Positions 12,185 through 23,864 are shown, counted from the first letter of the stretch. The stretch: 64,000 nt of DNA from Cephalotus follicularis (GCA_001972305.1 BDDD01006737.1:26648-90647); one strand, 5' to 3'. Notes: generated by a model from the sequence alone, not told the origin. Numbers and translations are program-made.

Positions 12185-12480
12185 TGGTCAGCTACCATAC
12201 TAGGCAAAACATACACATCAGCCGCCATACCAGGCAAACATACACATCAGCACCATACCAGGCAAACATACACATCTATCCAGGCCTCGCCTACTAGAAT
12301 CCATCCGGACCTCGTCCACTAGTATCTATCCGGGCCTTGCCCGCTATCCACCACAGTATCCGTGGTCTGTCGCCATACCAGGCCAAACACATACTCACAC
12401 ACCACCTATCCGGGCCTTGCCTGCTAGAATCTATCAGGGCCTCGTCCGCTAGTATCTATCCGGGCCTTGCCCGCTAACCC
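12185..12480. repeat. tandem repeats ACCAGGCAAACATACACATC and CTATCCGGGCCTTGCC in S3
   Basis: Two interleaved arrays: three to four copies of a CCATACCAGGCAAACATAC unit, then about six copies of a unit near 25 bp with TATCCGGGCCTTGCCCGCTA. They are non-coding. Confidence 0.85.
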
Positions 12481-12654
12481 AAGCCAAATGGAAAGGAAGG
12501 GAGCACTCCCCTGTACTCACCGCAGTATACCATCATAGACAATAGTACACTGCAGATCCAGGTATGGAACCCGTGGGCAGTTCCCCAAAGCATCCCATCA
12601 TAGACAATGAGAATACTAAGGAGAGTTGGTTCTCGGACGTACCATTTACCACCA

Positions 12655-12745
12655 ACCGAACCCATGCATCCCATCTGCACATCCCAGTGCATTGCATCCG
12701 CACATCCCAGTGCATTACATCCGCAAATCCCAGTGCATCCCACAT
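12655..12745. repeat. tandem repeat CACATCCCAGTGCAT in S3
   Basis: Three to four copies of a unit of about 22 bp (CATCCGCACATCCCAGTGCA). It is non-coding. Confidence 0.8.
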
Positions 12746-13528
12746 AATAGAGGAACCAAGAACCAAAAAGAGAGAAAACGTCTGACACAAACAACAACCG
12801 TCAGAGGAGCAACATACTTCCAAACCAAGAACCACCCGAGTTCTCAAGCTCTGTCAAGAACAGGATAACAACATAAACAAGGGTAACTGGGATCCAAGTC
12901 CCACGGAAAACGTTAAAAAAGAGGATACCAACAGGCACACAAGATATCAAGTGAAAGAAGGAAGAGAATGTCCCACTCACAAATCGCCTCAAGTCACTGT
13001 CGACCAACCCCAAGATGCTCAGTCACAGCAACCGGTTCCTCGTCTGAAAACCAACACATATCAGATCAAGAAGAAGACATACCACATGCATGAACAGAAA
13101 ACACAACCAGCCAAACCAGGCTATCATCCTCCTCCTCGATCCCAACGCAACATGCCACCACACAACACAAACCAGGCAAGAGGAGAGCTCACCTTCACCG
13201 CTCAAAAGCAAAGAGAGCAACCAAAACGCTCACCGAAGAAGGGAAAGAAGAAGAAGAAACCAACACTTTCTCTCACTTCTCACTCAAAGCCGAACTCCAC
13301 TTACCAAGAAAGCTCTGCCAGCCCACTTACCAACTGCCACAAACTTATCCCAACGCAACATTGGGAACAAAAAGCTTCTCCAAGAAGCTATCCATTAAAA
13401 TAATATAATAATCCAAACTTAATCATGCCCACATGTTTAAACCACTCACCATAAACCCACTTAAGTCCTCTTTATGCCAAACAAGGCCTTAAGATAGCAT
13501 CCTCTAAAAACAGGTACGGGGTATTACA

Positions 13529-14330
13529 TAGGAGCAATCCCAGGCACTAGTTCAATATTGAACTCTACATCTATCTCTGGTGGCAATGAAGTAAGATCAT
13601 CCGGAAAGACATCAGGAAAATCACATACAATAGGAACTTGCTCAATACTAGGCGTACCTTTAATATGATCAATCGCATAAGCCAAATAGCCTTCGCATCC
13701 TTGTTTGAGATACTTCTGCGCTCGAGTATACGAAATGATCAGAGCAGAAACATTCTTCTCTCCGATAAACTCGCACTAAGTCCCATCCCGTAGATAAAAG
13801 GTCATCATCTTGTTGTAGCAATCAACACAAGCATGATGAGCGTAGAGCCAGTCAATCCCCAAGATCACATCAAAATCTCGGATAGGCAACACTATTAGAT
13901 CAGCAGATAACTGAACCCCAGCTATCATGATCTCCCAATTATTCATTACAATATCAGTCAGCAAACAAGTACCAGCAGGAGTACTCACCTCCAGTACATA
14001 AGGCAAAAAAGAAGACACACCATGCAAGTTGCAAGCAAAATCGGATGCAATGAATGAATGTGTAGCACCATGATCAATCAATACATCAGCTAATATACCA
14101 GCTATGAAAATGATACCTCCCACGACAGAAGTAGATTCTGGCACATCATCTTTAGATAAGGTATAGACCCTACCTTTCATAGCCCCCTTTCCGGTATTTC
14201 TTCGCGGTTGAGCAGCCGCAATACTACCACTAGCACCAGCACTTCCTTGTTGGCCGCGTGCTTGATCCCTCATCATTGGACAACCATTCATAAGATGCTC
14301 TTGCGAGCAACATCTCAAACATTTACCCAT
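13529..14330 (-). pseudogene. G2 protease and protease-RT linker
   Basis: Aspartic protease that would cleave Gag-Pol. On the minus strand VYTLSKDDVPESTSVVGG leads to the active-site region VLIDHGATHSFIA, followed by DFDVILGIDWLYAHHA. The catalytic triad reads D-H-G where the family has D-S/T-G, so the site is altered. A stop at about 13776 ends the frame after FYLRDGT. The linker toward RT (VFPDDLTSLPPEIDVEFNIE) is readable to 13533, where S3 separates it from RT. The N-terminal end overlaps the gag zinc knuckles at about 14250-14330 (CLRCCSQEHLMNGC). Confidence 0.92.
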
Positions 14331-15290
14331 CTTTTTCCAGCAATCATTCTCATCATGGTTTTGACGACCACAGAAACTACATCCACCAGAATTCTATTGA
14401 CCGCTTCGGTTGGGAGATTTTGATCGAGAATCATTGCGTCGAGAACCTCCTGGACCGTTGTTTCTAGACTTTGATGATTTAGCAGGATTATTACTTCCCT
14501 GCCCTTGTGATTATACAGGTCTCGATTGATTAGCACGAGATCGTTCCATCCTTCTGTCATTTGCATCGGCCTCTAGAATTCTCGCCCTTTCAGCAATATC
14601 TAAAAAAGAAGTTAGCTGCAGCATTAACAGTTTAGATATGACGTAAGGTCGAAGACCTTTCAGAAACATTCTGATCTTCCTCGATTCACCCTCCACTAGA
14701 TAGGGCGTGTGCCTTGCCAACTCTACATATCTAGTCTGGTACTGAGCTACCGTCATGTCTCCTTGACGTAACTCCATTAGTTCGGTTTTCCTTCTGAGAC
14801 TGAAATCTGTCCCAAGTCCGATCAAGATCCCAAGATTGCCATTTCGCCTCAACTATCTCCCACCAATGGGTAGCTTCTCCCCATAAGCAGTACACAGCAA
14901 AGTTCAGCTTCTGATCATCAGTACACCTAGAGCAGTAAAGATTTACTCTAGGTCAGTCATCCACTGCTCAGCTATGGTAGCATATAGTTCTCCCTTGAAC
15001 ATCGGAGGATTCTGCCTCATGAACCTCTCCAAGTCTCTACCAAATACACCAGTCTGGTACACTTCAGTAGTCCTCTGGTATGCCTGATTAACTTCATACA
15101 TTTTCCCCAATTGTTGAATAATTGCCGCATAAGGCCGGATCTGCTGTTGAAAGAGATTAACCATGCGATCGAAATTACTCCTCTCATCAGGTACAGGCAG
15201 AACATTCCCTGCTTCAGGCATTTGCGGAACATCCACGCCTTCATTCATTGGCGGAAGGTTCCCTTCTTCATTCACTTGCGGAATATTAAC
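14315..15290 (-). pseudogene. G2 gag (capsid/nucleocapsid)
   Basis: Minus-strand gag in three pieces. The N-terminal part has FDRMVNLFQQQIRPYAAIIQ and RFMRQNPPMFKGELYATIAE. The middle has FSLRRKTELMELRQGDMTVA, QYQTRYVELARHTPYLV and RIRMFLKGLRPYV, the retrotransposon gag capsid signature. The C-terminal part is basic and ends in CCHC knuckles (CSFCGRQNHDENDC in a shifted frame, then CLRCCSQEHLMNGC). Stops at about 14940 and 14515 and a frameshift near 14330 break it. The start is probably close to 15290, about 140 bp inside the primer site. Confidence 0.9.
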
Positions 15291-15429
15291 TTAGTCATCG
15301 GAACGAGGCCCTCCACGCCTTCCTCTCATTAGATTCATTCTGTTTCCTATAAGGAATGACATAATCATCGGGAAACAATACACTTAATTACCGAGAAACT
15401 TATCCCAATGATAGCTTATTAAACAATAA

Positions 15430-15441
15430 GCTTTGATACCA
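15430..15441 (-). other. G2 primer binding site (tRNA-iMet type)
   Basis: The minus strand reads TGGTATCAAAGC, one base off the TGGTATCAGAGC complementary to plant initiator-Met tRNA. It is separated from the LTR end by four bases (15442-15445). Confidence 0.9.
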
Positions 15442-15445
15442 TGTT

Positions 15446-17726
15446 TATCACACCCCGCTTCCAAAGACAAACATAATTATGGTAATCAATTAATAATCCA
15501 GCATTCAACCATAATTAAAATTCAATAATCATTTTTGCGGAAGCATTCTATAACCGGATTTTTCAAATTATCCGCACGCAGCCCATACTACTTACTTATA
15601 AGTACAACACAAGTTATAAATTACATATCAAAAATGTAATTATAATGTAACGGAGTACGACATTATTACAAAACTCACTCAATTTAACAATACTGAAACA
15701 GAAGACTCCAAGTATGGCTTCAGCAACACTCGCCCAACTACCTTTGTCAATCTGAAATTGTAGGGGGTTAGCCTTTGTCCTCACTCGGCTAAGCAGGGAT
15801 CATGCATAAGAATAAATATATAAATGCAAAGATGCATGATAGTTTTTATATTTCGAAAATAGTATATATATATATATAGGCAAGTCAATATATAATCAGT
15901 CAAGCCAAGTGGCTACAATCAGTTCAATCATCCAGAACACCGCACAAGGGTATAATCAATCAGTACAGTGGTTGGGTGTCACATTTGCTAACTCCTAGCT
16001 CCAACTGCGCACCACCTAACTATCACCCTACACTCTGAAGATGGCAGAACAGGGAAACAATACTGCCAACAGTTCTCTTGGAGAAGAAAACAGTAACCTC
16101 ACATAGGAGGACAAGAATAATTTCATTTAACAGTAAGATTTTCTTTTTGAAAACTGTTGTGCAAATCATTATTTGTGCATATGGCACTCAATTGGTATAT
16201 CCTTGAATTTCATATAAAACAGTAGTAATTGTAAATCATTTTGATAGATAACAATATCAATAACAGTAACCGTAGTATTAACTGTATAGTATGGACAGTA
16301 ACATTTCAAGGATTAACAATACCGCAACAATGCAATCAACAACAATTTATGTAATCAAGCTATTGATATACAAGCCATTTAACTTTATAATTTAATTACA
16401 CACAGCAAAGGTTAATTATGGAATCATCCTATGGAAGCCTGTGTAATTCCCACGAATTTAACCGAAAAGTGGACCAAAGTGTCGACAACACATTGGAAGC
16501 ATCGACAATTTATAGTCTAAGCATCGCCGGTTAGTTTAAAGCGTCGACAGTGTTCCTTCCTAAGCATCGAAATTATTTTACTTAAGCGTCAATTAACTGA
16601 CTAAAGCGTCGCCACTTTAAGCCTTAAGCGTCGACGCTTTATGGCGTTAATGCAATTCCAGCAGCAATAACTCAAACAGAGCATGCATAAACTCAGTCAA
16701 ATCTCAATCCAATTCAACATGTATTCACATACAATTCATCACATACATTATACAAATTATATGTTCAAAAACATGTCAAAACCCCTACCTCAATAGCTAT
16801 CCTAGAAACGATTTGAACGATCCTTCTCTTTATGTCCCAAACACTTTTTAGCTCAACGAATCTTCAATTCCAAAATAAATCTATTTATTACGTGTTAATA
16901 GAATATAATCATCAAGACCAGTACGTTTATATGGTGGTTTAACCATGATAACAACAAGAATTTTGGTCCAGAAACTTACCTATTCAGATTGAGCTTCCAA
17001 CTTTCACTTTGGACACCTCTATCTCAACATGCAAAGTTCCAGCAATTCTCCATAACCATTTCTTTCCTTTATAGCGTTTCTAACACTCCAAAGCTTACAC
17101 AGCTGCTGATATAAATGAACAATTCGTACCAACATCTCATCAATATCCTTAACTCAGACTGTTGGCATTTTTCTTATCTCTCTACTGTGTTCTTACTGTT
17201 TTTGTTCTTTTCCTATTTGTTTGCAAGTTGCATGTGGAAGAGATACATGCAAGACACCACTCTTGCATGTTAACAAAGCTAGTGACATGCATCAGCCCAG
17301 CACGACACGTTTAGGACACTTTCCATCAACTGACAAGGCTTTGGTGCCACTGCTCTATTCTAATCGACAGGTAGCACTTACCTGTCAACGTTCAAAGAGT
17401 CGCTGCTTTCCTCCAAGCATCGTCGGTTAGGCAACCGCTTGTCTCACCACGTACGCGTTCCAAATGACACGCGTCAAGTATTTCGTTAGGCTCAAAGCAT
17501 CAACGGTTGTATTGTAGGCATCGACGGTCTGGTGCCAGAATTTAGTTCTTTAAAAATTTAATTATACCGCTTCTCAATTCTTTCAATTAAGTACTATTCC
17601 ATTTCAATTGGCATCCATCAAAAAAACAACTACAATGTACATAAAATTGTACAATAAATCTCAATTAAATGTATTTCTATTCATCAATGGTACAACATAC
17701 ATCAATTGAAATTTGCGGTTATTACA
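15446..17726 (-). repeat. G2 right LTR (5' LTR), 2281 bp
   Basis: Direct repeat of 5420-8007. It starts TATCACACCCC (the family start is TGTCACACCCC) and ends TTATTACA. A block of about 290 bp is missing at about 16070 relative to the left LTR, where AATACTGCCAAC joins AGTTCTCTTGGAG. It carries palindrome clusters at 16470-16640 and 17395-17535. A perfect 14-bp palindrome AAGCGTCGACGCTT lies at 16626-16639. Confidence 0.93.
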
Positions 17727-18326
17727 GCCAACCAGATTACTTCAGCCGTTGCCAGTAGCACAATGGAAGTGGGAGCACATCACGATGAATTTCGTGACAG
17801 GGTTACCAAATGCGAGGACTAACCGTGATGCCATATGGGTTATCGTTGATCACTTTACGAAGTCTGCACACTTTCTAGCAATAAGGATGACTTGTCCACT
17901 TGAACGATTGACATCCTTGTATGTTAAGGAGATTGTTAGGCTTCACAGAGTACCAGTCAACATTGTGTTCAAAAGGGACCCACGGTTTACTTCATGATTT
18001 TGGAAGAAACTGCAATCAACTTTTGGTACTTAGTTGAACTTTAGTACAACTTTTCATCACCAAACAGATGGTCAGTCTGAGCGGACAATCCAGACTATTG
18101 AGGAAATGCTACGGGAAAGTGTGATGGATTTGGGTGGTAGTTAGGACAAGCATCTGCCTTTAGTGGAGTTCTCATACAACATCAATTACCATTCTAGCAT
18201 TGGGATGGCATCGTTTGAGGCTCTTTATGGTCGAAAGTGTAGAACCCCAGTTTGTTGGTTTGAGGTAGGTGAGCATAGTCTTTTAGGGCCAAAGCATGTG
18301 CAAGAGACGACAGAAAATTCCAAGGT
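17727..18326 (+). pseudogene. G1 integrase core, second fragment
   Basis: Continues the fragment ending at 5419. RLLQPLPVAQWKWEHITMNF begins the core, followed by VTGLPNARTNRDAIWVIVDH, LYVKEIVRLHRVPVNIVFKR and DPRFTS. The first catalytic Asp (family TMDF) is Asn in TMNF, and the second (family SDRDPRF) is replaced in FKRDPRF, so two of the three catalytic acids are lost. The third is present in TDGQSERTIQ. Stops occur at about 17995, 18031 and 18143. It ends in LGPKHVQETTENSK, where S4 begins at 18327. Confidence 0.93.
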
Positions 18327-19824
18327 TGTCACAACCCGAACCGTGAGGGAAACCCCCACGACCCGACACATAATCACATTCCTTTCAATCCAAAAGTTCT
18401 ATAAATTTACAACTTTAGGATTTTACAAAAATCGGGCATGTAGTGTCAGTTTATCGGATTATACCCTATTGTAAATGAAAACACAATTTATACAAGGGCT
18501 CAACCCTCAGCAAACCACACTCCTATAGGAGGAATCCAAAAAATATACAATACGCATACGGAGATAATCATTCAATATCTTAATAGATGAAGCCATCCAT
18601 ATCCAATACATCAACACACATGTATATCTTATGCACTACCACAAGTTGGCATGTCAATAGCTGAAATAAAACATGTCTCTTATACAATATCTGTTCATTT
18701 ACAATAGCCAAATTTATACAAGGTAGGTCAGAGGAGATGTAGATCCTTACTCTGCGATTTAGCCTGGCTGATCACTACGGCGCGTCACCTGGACCTGGCC
18801 CATCCATTAAAATGAATGGGTCAGAAACCCGAAGGTTGTGTACAATATGCATGTGGAGTACGTAATAAGGATGCAGCCAAAAACTTGTTCACGTGTTTAG
18901 AATGTTTTAAAATTTATATCACAAGTGCAAGGTTGTGCAATAACGGGTCAAACACTAGGAAATCAAGTTAAATTAATTTTAATCTATCTAACCTAAGCAT
19001 AGCATGCAAAATCAAAGGTTATTTATCAAAAATACTCCTAAACATGCAAAAATAAATTAATTATTAAAACAGGAAGTAAAGGTGTCGACGCTTTGTCAAG
19101 GCGTCGACGTGAATAACTCTAAAGCAGGAAGGCGTCGAGGCTTTCTATTAAGGCGTCGATGGGTATAGCATTGAATTGAAAACCAAAAGAAATTAAAGCA
19201 GGCAAATGATTAAATATCAAAGAAATAAATAAAACGGAATGAAATAAGTGAATTAAAGTTTGTTTTAGGGTATAGAAACTTATCATAGATTATATTGAAC
19301 AATTCACTTACTTGATTGCTTGGACCTTGATAACCAACAACAGATAGGTCGATACGGAGTGCGACTGTGATGACAAATCATATGAGTAGTCATGCTATGT
19401 CTATACGGAGTGTGTTTCGTTGTGACAAACTGTATGAGTAGACTCCATTGATCGCGTTAAAAACCATTTATTCGCCAACGTTCTTATTCACCGACAAGAT
19501 GTTTGTGGATTTTAATCAGACATACAAAGTGTGTGTGAAGGTAGAATATTGAAGAAAAAATCGAATATTCAAGGATTTTTATTGATGGAATTGAAGCAAT
19601 ACAATCTAATGGCTTGTTCTTTCCCTAAAAACCTTAAAGGTTTAGCTACTAAAGATTCTATAAACTAAAAACTGATTTAAAGAAGAAAAGAGAGCAAGAG
19701 GGTGGCTACACAGGCTACACACACTGTTTTAATATATATACTAACAAAACTAATTAAAATGAAAGAAAAATAACCTAGTTACAAAACTGACAAAAATCTA
19801 AACTTTCCATATTTGCTGTCAGCA

Positions 19825-20006
19825 GTCGTAAGCGTCGACGCTCATGTCTTGGGCGTCGACGCTTTGGCTTTGCGTTGACGCTTTGATATGTTGAATGCAC
19901 TAAGAGTCAACATATATGTTACGATATGAGGCATACTTGAGTGTTAAGCATCACGCTTAAAATCAAGGCGTTGATGCTTAACTCACGAAGGCAGGATGCG
20001 TTGACG
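19825..20006. repeat. GCGTCGACGC palindrome cluster in S5
   Basis: Includes the perfect 12-mer AGCGTCGACGCT at 19831-19842, GGGCGTCGACGCTTT, and decayed forms such as GCGTTGACGC. The same cluster continues at 22555-22705 on the far side of S6. Confidence 0.85.
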
Positions 20007-20073
20007 TCTTGTGTAAGCCCCCAATATATATATATATATATATTTGTATAATTGAAAAAAAAGAAGAAGAAGA

Positions 20074-20105
20074 AAAGTGCCTGGCGTTAAAACGCCAGGC
20101 ACTTT
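20074..20105. repeat. perfect hairpin near the start of S6
   Basis: Fifteen-base arms AAAGTGCCTGGCGTT and AACGCCAGGCACTTT with a 2-base AA loop, 62 bp inside the LTR. It could form a stem in RNA or a cruciform in DNA. The function is unknown. Confidence 0.9.
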
Positions 20106-21056
20106 AACGCGTTAAGGGAGAGAGTGCGAGAGAGGAAGCATTCGGGAGAGAGAACCAGAGGGGGAGAGAGACGCCGGAGAAGATGACGGCGAAGGCGCCA
20201 GACCGGGAAAGCGACCGGCGCGACTTCACCCATGGTAACCTCCTCTTTCTCTTCTTCCTTTTCTCTTTCTTTCTTCTCCCCGACGTCGCCACTGTCGCGC
20301 GTTGCCGTGCGTTCCACCGCCGGTTAGCATCGCGAGAAGGTCCGGTCTTCACCTAGGAGGCCGGCTACACCTATTTCAGTGGCTGATTTGGCGTCATTCG
20401 GTCGGAAATGGCCGGATTCGAACTGACGAGTTGAGTCAGTGGAGCCAACTCGCTGCCACCTTTGACCGCGATTTTTGCACCGAGTCTCGGCGAGTTAAGG
20501 ACTTAGATGTGTTTTTATGGTGGTTGTGATGCGTTTTATGGTGGTGGCCGGAGCTGTAGTTGACCAACGAGTCAACTCAGTGAGTTGAACTCACTGGCCG
20601 GCCGTGAAAGCGCGTTTCACGGCGAGTCTCTGGCAGTGACGCGTAGAATTGATGATTGTGTGGTGATTTTGAGTGGTGACCGAGGCTGTGGTTTACCGGC
20701 GAGTTGACTCACTGACGGCCATGACAGCGCGTTTCAAGACGAGTCACAGTGAGCCTCCAATGGTTTTGAACATATCGCCCAATGTGGAACCTGTTTTTGG
20801 GTTTCGCTGGAGCTAAATGAGTTGGTCGGAAACTAGCCGAAGGTCCGATGACGGCTGTTCTAGGTTTCCGTGTGTAGAGTGTAACAGAAATGTGTTGTAC
20901 ATGCAGGATGAAGGAAACAATCAAGGATAAACGAAACGATCAAGGATAGAGGATTTCCGAGCTTTACGAGCTCAGTTGCTAAGAGGTAGGTTATAGTATT
21001 GCTTGCATTACATTCATGCATTCTAAATGATTATTTGGATTGATATGTGTGTTTTA

Positions 21057-21245
21057 TACCACATTGTGATCGCGGACCATACAAAAGAGCTTACCTCACC
21101 TTCTGGTTGACTATTCTGTACCTGGCTTACCTCACATTGTGATTGCGGACCATACAAAAGAGTTTACCTCACATTGTGATTGCGGACCATTAGGTACAGG
21201 ACTTATCTCACATCGTGGTGCGGACCATACAAAAGAGCTTACCCC
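21057..21245. repeat. tandem repeat CACATTGTGATTGCGGACCA in S6
   Basis: Four copies of a unit carrying CTCACATTGTGATTGCGGAC and ATACAAAAGAGCTTAC, partly deleted in copies 3 and 4. Confidence 0.85.
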
Positions 21246-21515
21246 ATGTTGTTAGAGGACCAATATGAATTATGATACGACACTGTGGCCAGTGTTATCT
21301 CATTCCTCACACCTCCACAACACCAAAAGTGCGTCGAGGGTGGGATGGACCCTATGGACTGATTGTCCCTATGATTGATATGGATTGTTATATGGATTGT
21401 CTGCAGGCCTATGGCTTTTATGTGATTAGGACCAGCCCAATACACCACTGCTTAGGGACAGTTGGTATATTGACGCTGTCCGCAAATGTCATTTGTGCAC
21501 ACGACATGCCATACA

Positions 21516-21725
21516 TATATATTATACCGTTGCACGCATATCACTATTATGTTGATGCACTACATGACATACATTGATATACTGTTGCACGCATATCACT
21601 ATTATGCTGATGCACTACATGACATACATTGATATACTGTTGCACGCATATCACTATTATGCTGATGCACTACATGACATACATTGATATATTGTTACAC
21701 GCATATCACTATTATACTGTTGCAT
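21516..21725. repeat. 55-bp tandem repeat in S6
   Basis: Nearly four copies of a 55-bp unit (GTTGCACGCATATCACTATT ... TGATGCACTACATGACATAC). The copies are almost identical except for the last, which is degraded. Confidence 0.9.
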
Positions 21726-23099
21726 GCATAGCATAGTATACCTATACGACATTATGTCGCTGACCCATTTCCCCTGTGTGCGGAATGGGTCAGGCCCAGA
21801 CACAGGTGATGGATTGCAACGAGGTAAGCTGAGAATGACAGGTTTTCTATAACAGCTTCTGTTAGCCAATTATATATGGAGTTGCTTGTATTTGGATTTG
21901 CTTATATGGGTTGCATATAAGAGTTGTATAAAAGGGACATCACGTTTATGATTAAGATGTATTGATATATAAGGCTTGTTATGTATAAGGATTGTAAAAA
22001 GGAACTCGATGTATTTGAGATAAATATAAAGATGTTATAGTTATGTTTTATTCAGCTATCGACCTGCCGACATGTGGCAGTGCTTATGATATGGGTGTAT
22101 TGATGTATTAAACAGGGACAAGCCCATCATTTGAGGCATTAGAATGATATGATACTGGTTTAGTTGTGATTGCTGAGGGCTGAGCCCGTGTATATACATA
22201 AACTGCTGATTCCTCCTTCGGGAGTGTTGAGATATATAAAATGTGTTTTCCTTTACAGGGGGTTTAGTCCTATAAACGAATACTTCATGCCAAAATTTCG
22301 GGAGATTTTAAGAGTTAGTTTTTATTTGATTTGATTATTCCGCTGATGTTATATAATGATTCTTCCGCTTATATGACTTTGATTTAAAGTTTTAAATTTA
22401 TAGCACTTTTGGAGTATGATTATATATGATTGAATGACCGAAGAGAATGATTATCACGCGTCAGATTGTGGGGGTTTACTCTCGCGGTTCGGGGTGCGAC
22501 ATCTTGATCATTACACGTTAATGTTTAAGCTACTGTTTGATTTGTGCATTTTTGGCATTGACGTCTTAACCATGGCGTTGACTCCTAAACCTTGAATTCC
22601 CAGCACATTGTCACCAAATGGATTAGTGTTGACGAAAATCATGAAACTGAAGAATTGTTCATCATGAAGTGTTAGGCGTCGACGCTTAAAGTCTAGGTTT
22701 CGACGCTTTGCTCTGTTTTCTGCAGATCTTTCACCAATTTAGCTCATTCTTCATGCACTTTGGTCTTTTTGGCCTTATACCTAAAAATCAACACAACACA
22801 ATCAAAGTAGTCTATTCCAAGCATAAAAATATCATAAATAAATCATTAAAAACAACACATTTTTATGCTAAACAGATGTCATGAGAATGCATACATGTTC
22901 ATAAGCCACAACATTAGCAATACACATTCATAACATGTTAACATATTCATAACATGTTAACTCATTCATCTGATAACAATCTAGAGGCTAACTAAATATA
23001 TATATTATCCCATACCAGCATATATAAGCAGTTAACCATCTAGGGGCTAACTAACTATATATAATGTCCCATACCAGCATATATAACTAGTTAACCACA

Positions 23100-23265
23100 T
23101 ATTACATCAATTCATAACTATACAGTCCATAACGATACGATATGATTCGATAATGATATGATCCATAATGATACAATACAATTTGATAACGATACGATAC
23201 AATTCGATAACGATACAATAACGATACAATACAATTTGATACGATTCATAACGCTACGATCTATA
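23100..23265. repeat. ATACGATA/GATAACGATAC simple repeats in S4
   Basis: Imperfect 9-12-bp repeats around ATAACGATACAATA and TTCGATAACG fill about 160 bp. They create short open frames of no significance. Confidence 0.85.
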
Positions 23266-23864
23266 ACCATGACTATAGCCATCCGTCCCAGAGCGGAATT
23301 CACCTTTGGGTTCACCTGTAATTGCGGAATTCGCCCTTAGGTTCACCAACCATATCAATCCATATCGTTCTATGGATAACCTCTCCTTTGTCTACTATGC
23401 CAAGCTAGAGCACACTAGGCACTCCTAGTGTCCATAGGCAAGGATTAATACCTTACCGAGTATACCAGATGATGTTCATAAGTTGAACATAAAAGACAAG
23501 AAACACGTATATATATATATATATGTAAGACCAATTAGGCTTCACAGAAATGCTAGACTGCTATTATAGGATCCTTGAGGTTCACAATCACCATCCATAG
23601 CCCTTACAGACTTCTTGGTGAGAGCAGAGTCTGAGACCCAATAGGTTTTAACCATAAGGCCCATTTCGTAGGACTTAGCCTCATGAGAGGGTTTCACTTA
23701 GTCTGCCTTCTGCCCTCGGATGCTGGTCTGCTCTGCATTCAATAGCGCAGGTTTTCTCGGCAGCCTTAAGGACAGGTCTGCTTGGCATCCTTGGACACTG
23801 GTCTGGTATTAGAATCATATGGGATAAAAATCCCTATAAAACAACTGATTTGGATGAAACAAGG

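Larger units (their letters stand above)
10827..13528. mobile_element. S3: 2.7-kb solo LTR inside G2 RT
   Basis: Begins TGTGACGACCCGTCCC and ends GGTACGGGGTATTACA, flanked on both sides by the perfect 5-bp duplication TAGGA (10822-10826, 13529-13533). No retroviral domain lies within it. Removing it makes the G2 frame continuous from the protease linker (IELVPGIAP) to ISKAPYRM. Termini and length suggest a gypsy LTR reduced by LTR-LTR recombination. The orientation is not proven; TGTGACG...TTACA is like the minus-strand pattern of G2 and G4. It is GC-richer than its surroundings and has three internal repeat arrays. Several long open frames in it (up to 215 codons, 10788-11435) follow those repeats and are not genes. 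Confidence 0.93.
5420..17726 (-). mobile_element. G2: structurally complete minus-strand Ty3/gypsy element
   Basis: Two related LTRs (5420-8007 and 15446-17726) share TGTCACACCCCGCTTCCAA at one end and GAAATTTGCGGTTATTACA at the other. They flank an internal region reading gag-PR-RT-RNase H-IN-chromodomain on the minus strand. A tRNA-iMet-type primer site (15430-15441) lies inside the right LTR and a polypurine tract (8008-8020) inside the left LTR. Target duplications are GCTAA/GCCAA in G1 integrase. After removing S3 and its duplication the internal region is about 4.73 kb, a full complement for a Tekay/Del-type element. Many stops and frameshifts show it is dead. Confidence 0.93.
20012..22501 (+). 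mobile_element. S6: solo LTR with perfect TCTTG duplication
   Basis: Bounded by TGTAAGCCCCCAATATATAT and GCGGTTCGGGGTGCGACA, with TCTTG at 20007-20011 and 22502-22506. It is 2490 bp with no coding domain. Its last 360 bp (GCTGAGGGCTGAGCCCGTG, GTTCGGGGTGCGACA) match the reverse complement of the start of S4, so the two are family members in opposite orientation. The first 700 bp are GC-rich (20090-20730) and the rest contains two tandem arrays. Confidence 0.93.
18886..22874 (-). mobile_element. S5: LTR insertion in S4, relative of S9
   Basis: Ends match S9 (43357-43960) in reverse: TGTTCACGTGTTTAGAATG on the left, and AAAGTAGTCTATTCCAAGCA through TTTTTATGCTAAACA on the right. Net of S6 it is about 1.5 kb, longer than the 604-bp S9. 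The flanking bases (AAACT and GATGT) do not match, so the exact limits, or a later rearrangement, are uncertain. It has no coding domain. Between the conserved ends are AT-rich sequence and palindrome clusters at 19085-19165, 19825-20006 and 22555-22705. Confidence 0.72.

Noticed and set aside
12951..13403. 150-codon open frame, Gln/Pro/Lys/Thr-rich
   Set aside because: It lies inside solo LTR S3, with biased composition and no recognisable domain. An overlapping frame in the same region is also open.
20087..20352. Overlapping minus-strand frames with a Lys/Glu-rich segment
   Set aside because: GC-rich start of solo LTR S6. Two frames are open at once because of composition.
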